Source: CAZFOB01 sp964520325
Lineage (GTDB): Bacteria; Actinomycetota; JAICYB01
Reading direction: 5' to 3'
Length of the DNA: 64,000 bases
Assembly: GCA_964520325.1 (NCBI GenBank)
Contig: CAZFOB010000002.1
Coordinates: forward strand, 248,001-312,000
The notes under the pieces: generated by a model
What the model saw: the letters and a program-made list of their open reading frames with translations, nothing else
The model's database searches: none
Told to the model about the DNA's origin: nothing
Shown here: piece by piece, positions 52,626 to 61,633 of the stretch
Position numbering within the stretch: the first letter of the stretch is position 1
Layout of the letters: every line of letters begins with the position of its first letter
Translations under genes and position numbers: made by a program

Positions 52626-54014
52626 TCAGTCGGACGCTGCCGGCTCGGCGTGCCGTTTGGCCTCGAGGGCCATCTGCTCCTGGTACGCGTGCTGCACAGC
52701 CATCATCACTTTTCCGACGTCCTCGTCGAGATGGTGTCTCGCCCTGAGCAGGATCACGGCGCCGAGGAAGATCGTCGGCATGCAGATCAGGAACGCGATG
52801 CGCAGATCGGTGAGATCGGAGAGCACACCGATCACCGGAGGTGCCGCGGCGGCGCCGAACAGTGCCGATATCAGCGCGAAGGCGGCGAAGCCCGCTCCGC
52901 GCAGGTGCGCTGGGACGGCGTCCCCAAGACCGGCCCGAAGGCTCGGCGTCGCGAGCGCGAACACGAAGATCGAGAACGTCTGGATCGTCAGGCTCGGTGC
53001 TGCCGGCATCGGCGCGAGGGAAGCTGAGAACAGCACGGTGCCGCCCATCACACAGTACGCAGGTATGGCGACGCGTCCGCCCTTGATCTTGTTCTGAAAG
53101 CGGTCGGCGAGGATCCCACCGACGACCGTCCCGCCGACGCCACCGACAACGAGCATCGCACCGACCGCCGACGTCGCCTCCGTCAGGCTCAGTCCTGAGA
53201 ACCGCTCGTGGTAGACCTGCAACCAATAGCCGATCCCGTTCACCGAGAAGATCAGCACTCCGACACCGACGAGCACGTAGCGCATCGTTGGGATCCGCAT
53301 GATCGTCTTCACGTCGGCAGCCAGTCCGCGGACGAGGTCGCCGATGAAGGTCGCGACACCGTCCTCGAACAGCTTCGGCAGCTTTTCGGGTTCGTCGTCG
53401 AGCGAACTGTCGATGCCGAGCGACAAGCGATCTCCGTGCCCGCGTCTGGGTTCACGCAGTCGCAGCACCAACAGCGCGGTGACCACACCGGGAGCGCCGA
53501 CGATCACGAAAGCCCAGCGCCAGCCAAGCGCGGCACCCACGGCGCCCCCGAGGCCTATCCCGAGGCCGAACCCGACGAAGAGGAGTAGCTGTTGGATCGA
53601 GAACGCCCGACCACGCTGGTGGCTTGGGTAGTAATCGGTGAGCAAGCTGTTCGCGGACGGCTCGGTTATCCCGAGGCCGAAGCCGAGGAGGGCGCGAACG
53701 CCGAGTAGTTGCGCGAAGTTCTGCGCCAGGCCGGTCATCGCGGTGATCCCGCTCCAGAGCACAACAGTGACCCCCACGACACGCTTGCGATTCATCCGGT
53801 CTGCGAGGTAGCCGGCGGGGATCGTCATCACCGCGTGGACGAACACGAATGCAGACGCGAGCAACCCGACCGATGCGTCGGTGAGGCCGAACTCCTTCTG
53901 GATCAGGGTCTGGACGCCGCGAACGATGCTCTGGTCGGTGGCGTCGACCGCGATGACGAGCCCGATCACCCACATCGGGAACGTACTTGCTTTGATCGGT
54001 GGTTTCTGACTCAC
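52626..54014 (-). CDS. MFS transporter (Spinster-like)
   Basis: A 462-residue 12-helix MFS carrier. The motif A loop is GYLADRMNRKRVVG, and LLGFGLGITEPSANSLLTDYY lies in the fourth and fifth helices as in Spinster/sphingolipid-type carriers. It starts with GTG 21 nt after the thiolase stop and may be the last gene of the 54-60 kb operon, as exporter or importer of a pathway compound (inference). Confidence 0.85.
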   Translation of the reverse strand: MSQKPPIKASTFPMWVIGLVIAVDATDQSIVRGVQTLIQKEFGLTDASVGLLASAFVFVHAVMTIPAGYLADRMNRKRVVGVTVVLWSGITAMTGLAQNFAQLLGVRALLGFGLGITEPSANSLLTDYYPSHQRGRAFSIQQLLLFVGFGLGIGLGGAVGAALGWRWAFVIVGAPGVVTALLVLRLREPRRGHGDRLSLGIDSSLDDEPEKLPKLFEDGVATFIGDLVRGLAADVKTIMRIPTMRYVLVGVGVLIFSVNGIGYWLQVYHERFSGLSLTEATSAVGAMLVVGGVGGTVVGGILADRFQNKIKGGRVAIPAYCVMGGTVLFSASLAPMPAAPSLTIQTFSIFVFALATPSLRAGLGDAVPAHLRGAGFAAFALISALFGAAAAPPVIGVLSDLTDLRIAFLICMPTIFLGAVILLRARHHLDEDVGKVMMAVQHAYQEQMALEAKRHAEPAASD

Positions 54015-54035
54015 GACACTCCCCGCCGGATCGGT

Positions 54036-55265
54036 CTAGAGGGCAGCTTTCTTGTACGCAGTCACCACGGCTGCGCCGCCGAGACCGATGTTGTGCTGCA
54101 GGCCGATCTTGGCTCCGTCGACCTGGCGCCGCTCGGCGAGGCCTCGCACCTGCCAGTTGAGCTCAGCACACTGCGCAAGTCCGGTGGCGCCGAGCGGGTG
54201 GCCCTTCGAGATCAGTCCGCCTGAAGGGTTGACGACCCAACGTCCGCCGTAGGTTGTGTCTTCGTTGTCGATGAGTTGCGCGGCTTTGCCTTCTTCAGCC
54301 AGGCCGAGCGCCTCGTAGGTGATGAGCTCGTTCGCGGAGAAGCAATCGTGCAGTTCGATCACCTGGACGTCGGCAGGCGTGATCCCGGCCTTCGCATACA
54401 CCTTCTCGGCAGCTTGCTTCGACATGTCGTAGCCGACAAGGTGGATCGAGTCGCCGGCGTCGTAGGTGGCGCCGGTGTCGGTGACCATCGCCTGCGCGAG
54501 GATCTCGACGGCCTGGTCCTCGAGTCCGTGCTTGCGGACGACCTCCTCGCTGCACAGCACCGCAGCCGCCGAGCCGTCGGACGTCGGCGAGCACTGCAAC
54601 TTCGTCAGCGGCTCGTAGATCATGGTCGCGTTCTTGATGTCGTCGAACGAGTATTCGGTCTGGAACTGCGCGTAGGGGTTGTTGACCGAATGCTTGTGAT
54701 TCTTCCAGCCGATCCATGCGAAGTGGTCGGCGTTGGTGCCGTACCGCTCCATGTGGTCGCGTCCGGCGTTGCCGAACATCCACGGCGCGGCCGGAGCGCC
54801 GGTGAACTCGCGCTTCTCGATCATCGCCGTGATGTGCTTGTCCATCGGGTTGGTGCGGTCGGTGAAGTTGGCGCCGAGCGAGCCCTTCTGCATCTTCTCG
54901 AAACCGAGCGCCAGGACGCAGTCGGCGAGACCGCCCTCCACGAGCTGACGAGCCATGAAGAGCGCCGTCGACCCCGTCGAGCAGTTGTTGTTGACGTTGT
55001 AGACCGGGATGCCCGTGAGTCCGAACTGATAGACCGCACGCTGGCCGCACGTCGACTCGCCGTAGACGTAGCCGACACAGGCCTGCTCGATCTCCTCGTA
55101 GGGGATCTTGCAATCCTCGAGAGCTTTCCCGATCGACTCCTTCGCCATGTCCGGGTAGTCCCAGTCCTTGGACTGCGGCTTCTCGAACTTGGTCATGCCG
55201 ACTCCGACGACGTACACCTTTCTTCCACTTGGTCTTCCACTTGGTCTTCCACTTGGGCGTGCCAT
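54036..55265 (-). CDS. Thiolase, SCP2-type (lipid-transfer protein family)
   Basis: A 409-residue thiolase-like enzyme of the SCPx type, which cleaves 3-ketoacyl-CoAs with branched or steroid tails. The nucleophilic Cys is in VNNNCSTGSTALFMA, the His in IELHDCFSANELI, and the late motif is NPSGGLISKGHPLGATGLAQ. The N-terminus contains PSGR repeated from three 12-nt DNA repeats; the ATG at 55265 is nevertheless supported by GGAGG 7 nt upstream. It follows MaoC by 11 nt in the 54-60 kb operon. Confidence 0.9.
   Translation of the reverse strand: MARPSGRPSGRPSGRKVYVVGVGMTKFEKPQSKDWDYPDMAKESIGKALEDCKIPYEEIEQACVGYVYGESTCGQRAVYQFGLTGIPVYNVNNNCSTGSTALFMARQLVEGGLADCVLALGFEKMQKGSLGANFTDRTNPMDKHITAMIEKREFTGAPAAPWMFGNAGRDHMERYGTNADHFAWIGWKNHKHSVNNPYAQFQTEYSFDDIKNATMIYEPLTKLQCSPTSDGSAAAVLCSEEVVRKHGLEDQAVEILAQAMVTDTGATYDAGDSIHLVGYDMSKQAAEKVYAKAGITPADVQVIELHDCFSANELITYEALGLAEEGKAAQLIDNEDTTYGGRWVVNPSGGLISKGHPLGATGLAQCAELNWQVRGLAERRQVDGAKIGLQHNIGLGGAAVVTAYKKAAL
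55221..55256. repeat. Three perfect 12-nt tandem repeats inside the thiolase N-terminus
   Basis: TCTTCCACTTGG occurs three times in a row and encodes PSGR three times on the minus strand. Twelve-nt units keep the frame, so copy-number change would alter the N-terminal tail length only. Confidence 0.9.
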
Positions 55266-55276
55266 ATAGGTGCCTC

Positions 55277-56128
55277 CTAGTTGACGGTTATCGCTGCATT
55301 CGTAAGGACAGGCGCTTCGCGCTCTTTCGCTATTGCACGGAGGATGACCTGGTCACCCTCGCGCCACATCGACGTCTCGATCGTCTCACCCGGGAAGACC
55401 ACACCGGAGAACCGAGCTTGGTAGCGCGCAACCTTGGTGACGTCGCCGCCGAGCGCGATGTCGACAACCGCCTTGCACGCTATCCCGAACGTACAGAGTC
55501 CATGAAGGATCGGACGATCGAAGCCGCCCATCGCCGCGAAGCTCGGGTCGGCGTGCAGGGGGTTCTTGTCCCCCGAGAGCCGGTAGAGCAACGCCTGCTG
55601 CGGCAGCGTCGTCGACTCGACAACGTGATCGGGATCCCGCTCGGGCGGGATGTTGCCCGGCCGCGGGCCCCGCTCTCCGCCGAAGCCACCTTCGCCACGG
55701 ACGTAGGCCGAGAAACGATTCGTGAAGAGCGGCTCGCCGTCCGAGCTGGTCGTCTTTGCCTCGACGACGACGCTTGCGCCCTTCTGACGGTCGAAGATGT
55801 CGGTGATCTTCGCGGCGTGCTTCGCGTTGGCCTGCGTCGGGATGGGTGTGTGGATCTCGAGGTCCTGTTCGCCGTGCAGGATCATCATCGGATTGATCTG
55901 CATCCCCGGCGCGGTGAGGATCCCCAGCAGCGTCCCGAACACGGGAACCACACCGAAGCTCGGGAGCACCTTGAGACCGGCTTCGTAGCAGTACTCGAGC
56001 TCACCCGGATCGGTGGCGGGAACGCCGGCGCCGAGGCCGAGGTGATAGAGCATGACGTCGTCCGGCCCCCACGAGCTCTCGCCCGACGGAAGATCCGCGC
56101 CAACCGCTTGCGCGATGTCGATCGGCAT
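55277..56128 (-). CDS. MaoC-type 2-enoyl-CoA hydratase (Hsd4B-like), second copy
   Basis: A 283-residue double-hotdog hydratase, same length as the island copy at 42833 and alike throughout, including YRLSGDKNPLHADPSFAAMGG and ARYQARFSGVVFPGET. The Asp and His catalytic residues are present. ATG overlaps the SDR stop (ATGA). It acts between ACAD and SDR in beta-oxidation of the same kind of acyl-CoA. Confidence 0.92.
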   Translation of the reverse strand: MPIDIAQAVGADLPSGESSWGPDDVMLYHLGLGAGVPATDPGELEYCYEAGLKVLPSFGVVPVFGTLLGILTAPGMQINPMMILHGEQDLEIHTPIPTQANAKHAAKITDIFDRQKGASVVVEAKTTSSDGEPLFTNRFSAYVRGEGGFGGERGPRPGNIPPERDPDHVVESTTLPQQALLYRLSGDKNPLHADPSFAAMGGFDRPILHGLCTFGIACKAVVDIALGGDVTKVARYQARFSGVVFPGETIETSMWREGDQVILRAIAKEREAPVLTNAAITVN

Positions 56129-57045
56129 CAGCCGGCGAGGATCGGACCGAGTGCCATGAGTTCGTCCTGGGCGCTCTTTGGGATGGTGAACCCTTCGGTC
56201 TCCATGATCTGCTCCATGTTCTCGCGCACCTCTTCGATCGAAGGAGTCTCGCCGGCGCCCTTGACCCAGCCCTGCGCAAGACCGACGAACACTCGAGCGA
56301 CGCGCCCGCCACCGACCGAGAAGATCTCGTGCGTCAGCGTGCACTCCTCGCTTACGAGGTACGCGACAAGCCCCGAGATCTGCTCGGGCTGAAGCTTGTC
56401 GCCGAGGGGGCCAAGCAGCTCTTCCGTCAGACGCGTCTTGGCCAGCGGCGCGATAACGTTGGAGGTGATGTTGTATTTCTTGCCCTCGACGGCCAGCACG
56501 TTGGACAGACCAACGAGACCCATCTTCGCTGCGCCGTAGTTCGTTTGTCCGAAGTTGCCGAACACTCCGGCAGCAGAAGCTGTGAGGACGATGCGTCCGT
56601 ATTGCTGCTCCTTCATAGCGCGGAACGCCGGCTGCGTCACGAAGAAGGCGCCCTTGAGATGAACGTCGAGGACGATCTCTAAGTCGGCGACTGGAAGGTT
56701 CGCGAATGACTTGTCGCGAAGGATCCCGGCGTTGTTGATGACGATGTCGACCCGGCCGAAGCTGTCGAGGGCGGTCTTCACGATCCCAACGCCCCCCTCA
56801 GGCGTAGCCACCGAGTCGTAGTTCGGAACGGCGCGACCCCCGGCGGCTTCGATCTCCTTACAGACGATCTCCGCCATCGTGTGCCCGGAGCCGGTCCCGT
56901 CGGTGTTGCCTCCGAGGTCGTTCACGACGATGGAAGCACCGCGTGAGGCAAGAAGTAGCGCGTGCTGCTTGCCGAGACCGCCTCCGGCGCCGGTGATGAT
57001 CGCAACGCGGTCGTCGAATCGAACGCCAGCCTCCGCTTCAGCCAT
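56128..57045 (-). CDS. SDR-family 3-hydroxyacyl-CoA/hydroxysteroid dehydrogenase, second copy
   Basis: A 305-residue SDR with TGAGGGLGKQHA, VVNDLGGNTDGTGSGHT, INNAGILRD and YGAAK (TNYGAAKMG). It parallels the SDR at 46080 but is more diverged from it than the MaoC pair is. AAGGAG precedes the ATG at 57045. It overlaps TetR by 8 nt. Confidence 0.92.
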   Translation of the reverse strand: MAEAEAGVRFDDRVAIITGAGGGLGKQHALLLASRGASIVVNDLGGNTDGTGSGHTMAEIVCKEIEAAGGRAVPNYDSVATPEGGVGIVKTALDSFGRVDIVINNAGILRDKSFANLPVADLEIVLDVHLKGAFFVTQPAFRAMKEQQYGRIVLTASAAGVFGNFGQTNYGAAKMGLVGLSNVLAVEGKKYNITSNVIAPLAKTRLTEELLGPLGDKLQPEQISGLVAYLVSEECTLTHEIFSVGGGRVARVFVGLAQGWVKGAGETPSIEEVRENMEQIMETEGFTIPKSAQDELMALGPILAG

Positions 57046-57673
57046 GGTGTTGCTCCTTTCGGTCAGTTCCTTCGAACACAGGCCGGACAAGACTCTTCCA
57101 CACTTGAAGCAGGCGTCCCGCATCGCCTCGGTCACCGGTGAGCAGACCCCCCAGTGCGAGGCCGTGCATCACATCGATCGTGAGCTCGAGCCCGTCGCGG
57201 AAAGAACGCCGTTGCAGCGTCCGGGGGCCGAACGCCTCCCGGCAGAAGCTCTCGATCCCGCTCCTCACGCCGCTCAACAACGCGTCGAGTGCCGGACGCA
57301 GGTCGGGATCGGTTCGCGCGGCCACGATCAGCTCGAGTGCCGCAACGAACAGCGGGCCGGCGTACGCGGACCACAACAGGTCGATCGCCGCCGAAACGCG
57401 GTCGGCTTTGGGGTCGAGCCGGATGAACTCTTCCCGAAGCTCCTCTTGACGTCTCTCGGCAAGACGAACGATCGCTTGCTGGACGAGCTCCGTCCTCGTG
57501 GGGAAGTGATGCACCTGGGCGCCGCGCGAGACTCCGGCGCGTCGCACGATCTCTGTCGTAGTCGTTGCGCCGTAGCCGCGATCGACGAGACATTCGATCG
57601 TTGCGTCGAGGAGGCGCTCTCGCGTCGCGGCGCTGCGTTCTTCCTGCGTCCGCCGCGGAACCGTCGTCGTCAT
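57038..57673 (-). CDS. TetR-family regulator, second copy
   Basis: A 211-residue TetR repressor with TTTTEIVRRAGVSRGAQVHHF as HTH; recognition residues are nearly those of the TetR at 43694. The start is ATG 57673, overlapping the P450 stop (ATGA); an ATG at 57682 is also possible. It lies inside the operon, so regulator level rises with the enzymes, which gives negative feedback if it binds site C. Confidence 0.9.
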   Translation of the reverse strand: MTTTVPRRTQEERSAATRERLLDATIECLVDRGYGATTTTEIVRRAGVSRGAQVHHFPTRTELVQQAIVRLAERRQEELREEFIRLDPKADRVSAAIDLLWSAYAGPLFVAALELIVAARTDPDLRPALDALLSGVRSGIESFCREAFGPRTLQRRSFRDGLELTIDVMHGLALGGLLTGDRGDAGRLLQVWKSLVRPVFEGTDRKEQHHG

Positions 57674-58902
57674 CAGCGCCATCCTTTTGTTGCGACCGGC
57701 ACGCTGCGCGCTCCGCGCAGGGTCGGATTCGTGGTTCGCACAACCTGGCCGGCGATCGTGATCTCGTCGGCCCGCTCGAGTAACTGCTCGAGAACGATCC
57801 GACCCTCGAGCTCGGCCAGCCCGGCCCCCAAGCATCTGTGGATGCCACCGCCGAGCGCGAGATGATCAGTCGGGTCACGGTCGGCCCGGAACGTGTCGGC
57901 GTCCGGGTAGCGGATGGGATCGCGGTTGGCGGCGCCGAACGATAGGAGAACACGCGACCCCGATGGGATCTCGACATCCCCGATGGCATACGGAGCGAGC
58001 GAGGTCCTGTAGAAGCCCTGGATCGGTGCGTCGAACCGCAATGCTTCGTTCACGGCCGACCCGACGAGGTCCGTCCGCGCCTTCAGAACGTCCCATTGAT
58101 CCGGATGCCCGGCAAGGGCGATCGTCATGTTGCCGATCAGATTCGTCGTGGTCTCGATGCCGGCCACGAGCAACAGGAGGCAGAACCACAGCAGCTCCTC
58201 CTCGTCGAGCATCGCGTCCTCGGCGGGTTGGATGAGCTTCGTGACGAGGTCGTCCTCGGGCGCAGCGCGGCGTCTGCCGACCATCGCGCTGAAGTACCCA
58301 AGGATCTCGGTGATCGCGCCACCGATCCGCATGAAGTCGAAGTTCGCGGCGATCTCATCGGACCGTTGCCCCGGCGTCAACTCAGCCGGGGCGAGCTTGA
58401 AACCATGGACGAGGTCGTTCGCCATCCGTCGAAGCTCGGGAAGATCCCCGTCGGGGACACCGAGGATCCTCGCCATCACACGGAGGGGAACAGGTAACGC
58501 GATCGACTCCACGATGTCGCCGATCTCCGACCCGACCATCGCGTCGATGCCTTCCGTGACGAACCGCTCGATGTCGGGGCGGAAACGGTGGATGTCACGC
58601 GGCGCGAACTCGCGTCCGACGATCCGCCGCAGACGCTCGTGGTCGGGCGGGTCCTTCGTCAGCATCATCGGCAATGGTGCGTTGATATAGGTGATCCCGT
58701 TGGCCGACGAGAGGCGGCTGTGGTCGCGGAGCGCCGCACTCACGTCGCCATGTCGCGAAAGTACCCAGATGTCCCATTGCTCTTGGTAAAGGACCCGCGG
58801 TCCGGCGTGGAGCCCGGCGTAACACGGGTACGGGTCTGCAACCAGATCCGGAGAGAACGGATCGAAGTCGGCGGCCGCAACGGCGTCAGTTGCGCTTGAC
58901 AT
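57673..58902 (-). CDS. Cytochrome P450
   Basis: A 409-residue bacterial P450. I-helix oxygen motif AGIETTTN, ExxR in NEALR, and heme ligand region LALGGGIHRCLGAGLAELE. It hydroxylates a hydrophobic substrate; placement with SCP2-type thiolase, MaoC and SDR recalls P450s (CYP125/142 type) that start sterol side-chain oxidation, but the subfamily is not established from the sequence alone. Needs ferredoxin and reductase; none are encoded here. Overlaps the ACAD stop by 17 nt. Confidence 0.93.
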   Translation of the reverse strand: MSSATDAVAAADFDPFSPDLVADPYPCYAGLHAGPRVLYQEQWDIWVLSRHGDVSAALRDHSRLSSANGITYINAPLPMMLTKDPPDHERLRRIVGREFAPRDIHRFRPDIERFVTEGIDAMVGSEIGDIVESIALPVPLRVMARILGVPDGDLPELRRMANDLVHGFKLAPAELTPGQRSDEIAANFDFMRIGGAITEILGYFSAMVGRRRAAPEDDLVTKLIQPAEDAMLDEEELLWFCLLLLVAGIETTTNLIGNMTIALAGHPDQWDVLKARTDLVGSAVNEALRFDAPIQGFYRTSLAPYAIGDVEIPSGSRVLLSFGAANRDPIRYPDADTFRADRDPTDHLALGGGIHRCLGAGLAELEGRIVLEQLLERADEITIAGQVVRTTNPTLRGARSVPVATKGWR

Positions 58903-60145
58903 CTCTCCAAGCCAGCTCTTTATCGATCTCGGGCTCTCGAGGGAGCCCGAGGACGCGTTCGGCGACGGAGTTGCGAAGGATCTCCGACGTACCGCCCTCG
59001 ATCGTGTTCGCGCGCGCGCGAAGGAAGGAATGCACACGGGACTCGGCATCCGCGTCGTCCACATCCCAGGCGATCGCCGCAGGTCCGGCCGCGTTCATCG
59101 CGAGGGCTGCGCGCCGCTGATTGAACTCGGCGTTGAACATCTTGTTGACCGAGCCTTCAGGGCCGGGCGCTTCACCGCGCATCCGAGCCGTGTTGGCGCG
59201 GGCCACGGTTGCGTCCTTGGTGCGTTGTTCGATGTAGACCTGCGCGACATGCTGGCGCATCACCGGATCGGAACGGTCGCGGATCCCGTCGAGGAACGCC
59301 TCCCACGGATCCTTGCGCGTACCGCCGAGCACCGACGTCATGTCGAGGCTCATGCCCGCGATCGTGTCGCGTTCGTTCGCGAGTGTCGTTCGTGCACACC
59401 GCCACCCGTCGCCGACATCACCGACACGCTGATCGTCGTCGATCCTGACGTCGGTGAGGTACACCTCATTGAACTCTGCCGAACCGGTGATCTGTCGCAG
59501 CGGCCGGATGTCGACACCCGGTGCGCGCATGTCGAGGATGAAGTACGTCATGCCCGCGTGCTTGTGGACATCGGGATCGGTCCGAGCGAGGAGCAGCCCG
59601 TAGTGCGAGATCTGCGCGATCGACGTCCACACCTTCTGGCCGTTGACGATCCACTCGTCGCCGCTGCGGATGGCGCGCGTCGCGAGTGAAGCGAGATCGG
59701 AACCCGAACCGGGTTCGCTGAACAACTGACACCAGATCTCTTCGCCCGTGAGGATCTTCTTGAGGTACCGCTCCTTCTGCGCCTGCGTGCCGTGAGCGAC
59801 GATCGTCGGGCCCGCGAGGCCGACGCCGAGGATGTTCACCGAGAACGAGGGGAAGCGATAACGCGCAAGCTCCTCGCGGATCACCATCTGCATCCACGGT
59901 TCACCGGACAGCCCGCCGTATTCCTCCGGCCACAGCGGGGCGCCGTAGCCGCTCTCGCCGATGGTCTTCATCCACGAGAAGAGGTTCCACCCGTTCTTCT
60001 CCGCGGCTTTCCGGGCCGCACGGTAGGCGTCGTCGTCGCCGACCTCGATGGCCTCGACCCAAGCGGGTTCGTTACCGCGCAACCACGTCCGAAACTCGGC
60101 GCGGAACCCGGAGCGGCGGGCGTCGTCCTCGACCTGGAGAGCCAT
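58886..60145 (-). CDS. Acyl-CoA dehydrogenase, second copy, first gene of operon
   Basis: A 419-residue ACAD with CQLFSEPGSGSDLASLATRA, GQKVWTSIAQISHYGLL and the C-terminal ANTIEGGTSEILRNSVAERV. The ATG at 60145 is used; the long upstream frame is antisense to the hydrolase and runs across operator site C. There is no ribosome site before the ATG. It heads the operon ACAD-P450-TetR-SDR-MaoC-thiolase and possibly MFS. Confidence 0.93.
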   Translation of the reverse strand: MALQVEDDARRSGFRAEFRTWLRGNEPAWVEAIEVGDDDAYRAARKAAEKNGWNLFSWMKTIGESGYGAPLWPEEYGGLSGEPWMQMVIREELARYRFPSFSVNILGVGLAGPTIVAHGTQAQKERYLKKILTGEEIWCQLFSEPGSGSDLASLATRAIRSGDEWIVNGQKVWTSIAQISHYGLLLARTDPDVHKHAGMTYFILDMRAPGVDIRPLRQITGSAEFNEVYLTDVRIDDDQRVGDVGDGWRCARTTLANERDTIAGMSLDMTSVLGGTRKDPWEAFLDGIRDRSDPVMRQHVAQVYIEQRTKDATVARANTARMRGEAPGPEGSVNKMFNAEFNQRRAALAMNAAGPAAIAWDVDDADAESRVHSFLRARANTIEGGTSEILRNSVAERVLGLPREPEIDKELAWRDVKRN

Positions 60146-60158
60146 GTTGGGCGGAAGC

Positions 60159-60190
60159 GTAACATACAGTCCGGACTGCATGTAACTTGC
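60159..60190. promoter_or_regulatory. Operator site C between ACAD and the serine hydrolase
   Basis: A near-perfect palindrome of 22 nt centred on CCGG: left half AACATACAGTCC from 60161, right half GGACTGCATGT to 60183, with only one mismatched pair within ACAT...ATGT. It is similar to site D (18 of 23) and shares AACA, ACAGTCC, GACT and TAACTTG with site B. TAACTT (60183-60188) is a possible -10 for the plus-strand gene; the ACAD ATG is 14 nt away on the other side. Confidence 0.7.
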
Positions 60191-60316
60191 CCGGCGCGGA
60201 GCAGGATCCGACGATGCGAGTTGTCCTCCGTGCCGCAACCGCGTTGACTGTGAGCCGACGAGGAAAGCGCGGCACACGTGCGCGAGGTCCGCGAACGCCG
60301 AAAAGGAGAACGAGAC

Positions 60317-61492
60317 ATGGCCCAGGTCAGCGGAGAGGTTGCATCCGGCTTCGAGAAGGTGCGTGAGGCGTTCGCGAACAACTTCGAGCAGCACGGCGAC
60401 GTCGGAGCGGCGTTTTGTCTGTACGTGAAGGGCGAGAAGGTCGTCGACCTCTGGGGTGGAATCGCGGACGAGAAGTCCGGACGTCCGTGGGCAGAAGACA
60501 CTTTGCAACTCGTCTTCTCGACGACGAAGGGTGTCACCGCGATCTGCGCTCACCTTCTCGCGCAGCGCGGCGAGCTCGATCTCGACGCGCCCGTCGCGAC
60601 GTACTGGCCGGAGTTCAAGGCCGAGGGCAAGGAGAACGTCCCCGTCAGGCAGCTGATGAGCCACCGCGTCGGGTTGCCGGTTGTCGACGCCACGCTCACG
60701 CCCGAGCAGGTACTCGGTTGGAACCCCGTGGTCGAGGCGCTCGCGGCGCAGAAGCCGATCTGGGAGCCGGATACCGCACACGGCTATCACGCGCTGACGT
60801 ATGGCTGGTTGGTCGGAGAGGTCATCCGGCGTGTCAGCGGGAAGAACATCGGACGTTTCCTCGCCGACGAGATCGCGGGCCCTCTCGATCTGGACGTCTT
60901 CATCGGGCTTCCGGAATCGGAAGAATCGCGCGTCGCGCCGTTGGTGCTCCTCGAGCTGATGAGCGGCGGAGGCGTGACCGAAGAGATGCTCGCCAGTGTG
61001 CCCGAAGCGCAGCGCGAGATGATCAAGGCGTTCACCGACCCCAACTCGCTCACGCAGCGCGCGCTCAACGTCACGAACCCGCCGCTGAACTTCAACAGCC
61101 GCGAGGTGCACGCTGCCGAGATCCCGGCCGCGAACGGCATCGCGACGGCTCGGAGTCTGTCCAAGCTCTACGCGGCATGCGTAAGCGAAGTGGACGGCAA
61201 GCGCATCCTCGAGTCCTCGACGGTAGACGACGCACTCGTCGAACAGTCGAACGGCCCGGACAAGGTCCTGATGATCCCGACGCGCTTCGGTTCGGGGTTC
61301 TTCCTCGACTCCGTCTTCGCTCCGCTCTTCGGGCCGAGGTCGTTCGGGCACGCGGGCGCAGGTGGATCCCTGGCTTTCGCCGACGCGGACGCAGAGATCG
61401 GGTTCGGCTACGTGATGAACAAGATGCAGCAGAACCTGTCCGGTGACCCGCGAACGCTCGCGCTCATCAAGGCCGTGAAGGAGTCACTGTAG
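60317..61492 (+). CDS. Serine hydrolase, beta-lactamase/EstB fold
   Basis: A 391-residue hydrolase with STTK (VFSTTKGVTAICAH), Tyr in YHALTYGWLVGEV and a HAGAGG third motif, the esterase (EstB/LACTB-like) version of the fold. No signal peptide, so cytoplasmic; an acyl-CoA or carboxyl ester substrate is possible. AAAAGGAG precedes the ATG at 60317. Divergent from the ACAD operon across site C, so probably co-regulated. Confidence 0.9.
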   Translation: MAQVSGEVASGFEKVREAFANNFEQHGDVGAAFCLYVKGEKVVDLWGGIADEKSGRPWAEDTLQLVFSTTKGVTAICAHLLAQRGELDLDAPVATYWPEFKAEGKENVPVRQLMSHRVGLPVVDATLTPEQVLGWNPVVEALAAQKPIWEPDTAHGYHALTYGWLVGEVIRRVSGKNIGRFLADEIAGPLDLDVFIGLPESEESRVAPLVLLELMSGGGVTEEMLASVPEAQREMIKAFTDPNSLTQRALNVTNPPLNFNSREVHAAEIPAANGIATARSLSKLYAACVSEVDGKRILESSTVDDALVEQSNGPDKVLMIPTRFGSGFFLDSVFAPLFGPRSFGHAGAGGSLAFADADAEIGFGYVMNKMQQNLSGDPRTLALIKAVKESL

Positions 61493-61512
61493 ACTCGCAC
61501 GCTTAGAGCTTC

Positions 61513-61584
61513 GCCGCCGTAGCTCAGGGGTAGAGCACCTCCTTGGTAAGGAGGGGGTCCGGGGTTCAAATCCCCGCGGTGGCT
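61513..61584 (+). tRNA. tRNA-Thr (GGT)
   Basis: A full cloverleaf: acceptor GCCGCCG pairs with CGGTGGC (one G-T), D arm GCTC/GAGC, anticodon stem CCTCC/GGAGG with loop TTGGTAA giving anticodon GGT, and T arm CGGGG/CCCCG with TTCAAAT. CCA is not encoded. Its 3' half is probably the attachment site of the element that follows. Confidence 0.97.
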
Positions 61585-61633
61585 CGGGTTTCCGCAGGTA
61601 GAACGCTTTTCCCGACTGTCGCCACTTCTCGCG

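Noticed and set aside
58886..61351. 821-codon reading of the ACAD frame
   Set aside because: The first 402 codons are antisense to the serine hydrolase and cross operator site C; ACAD homology begins at 60145.
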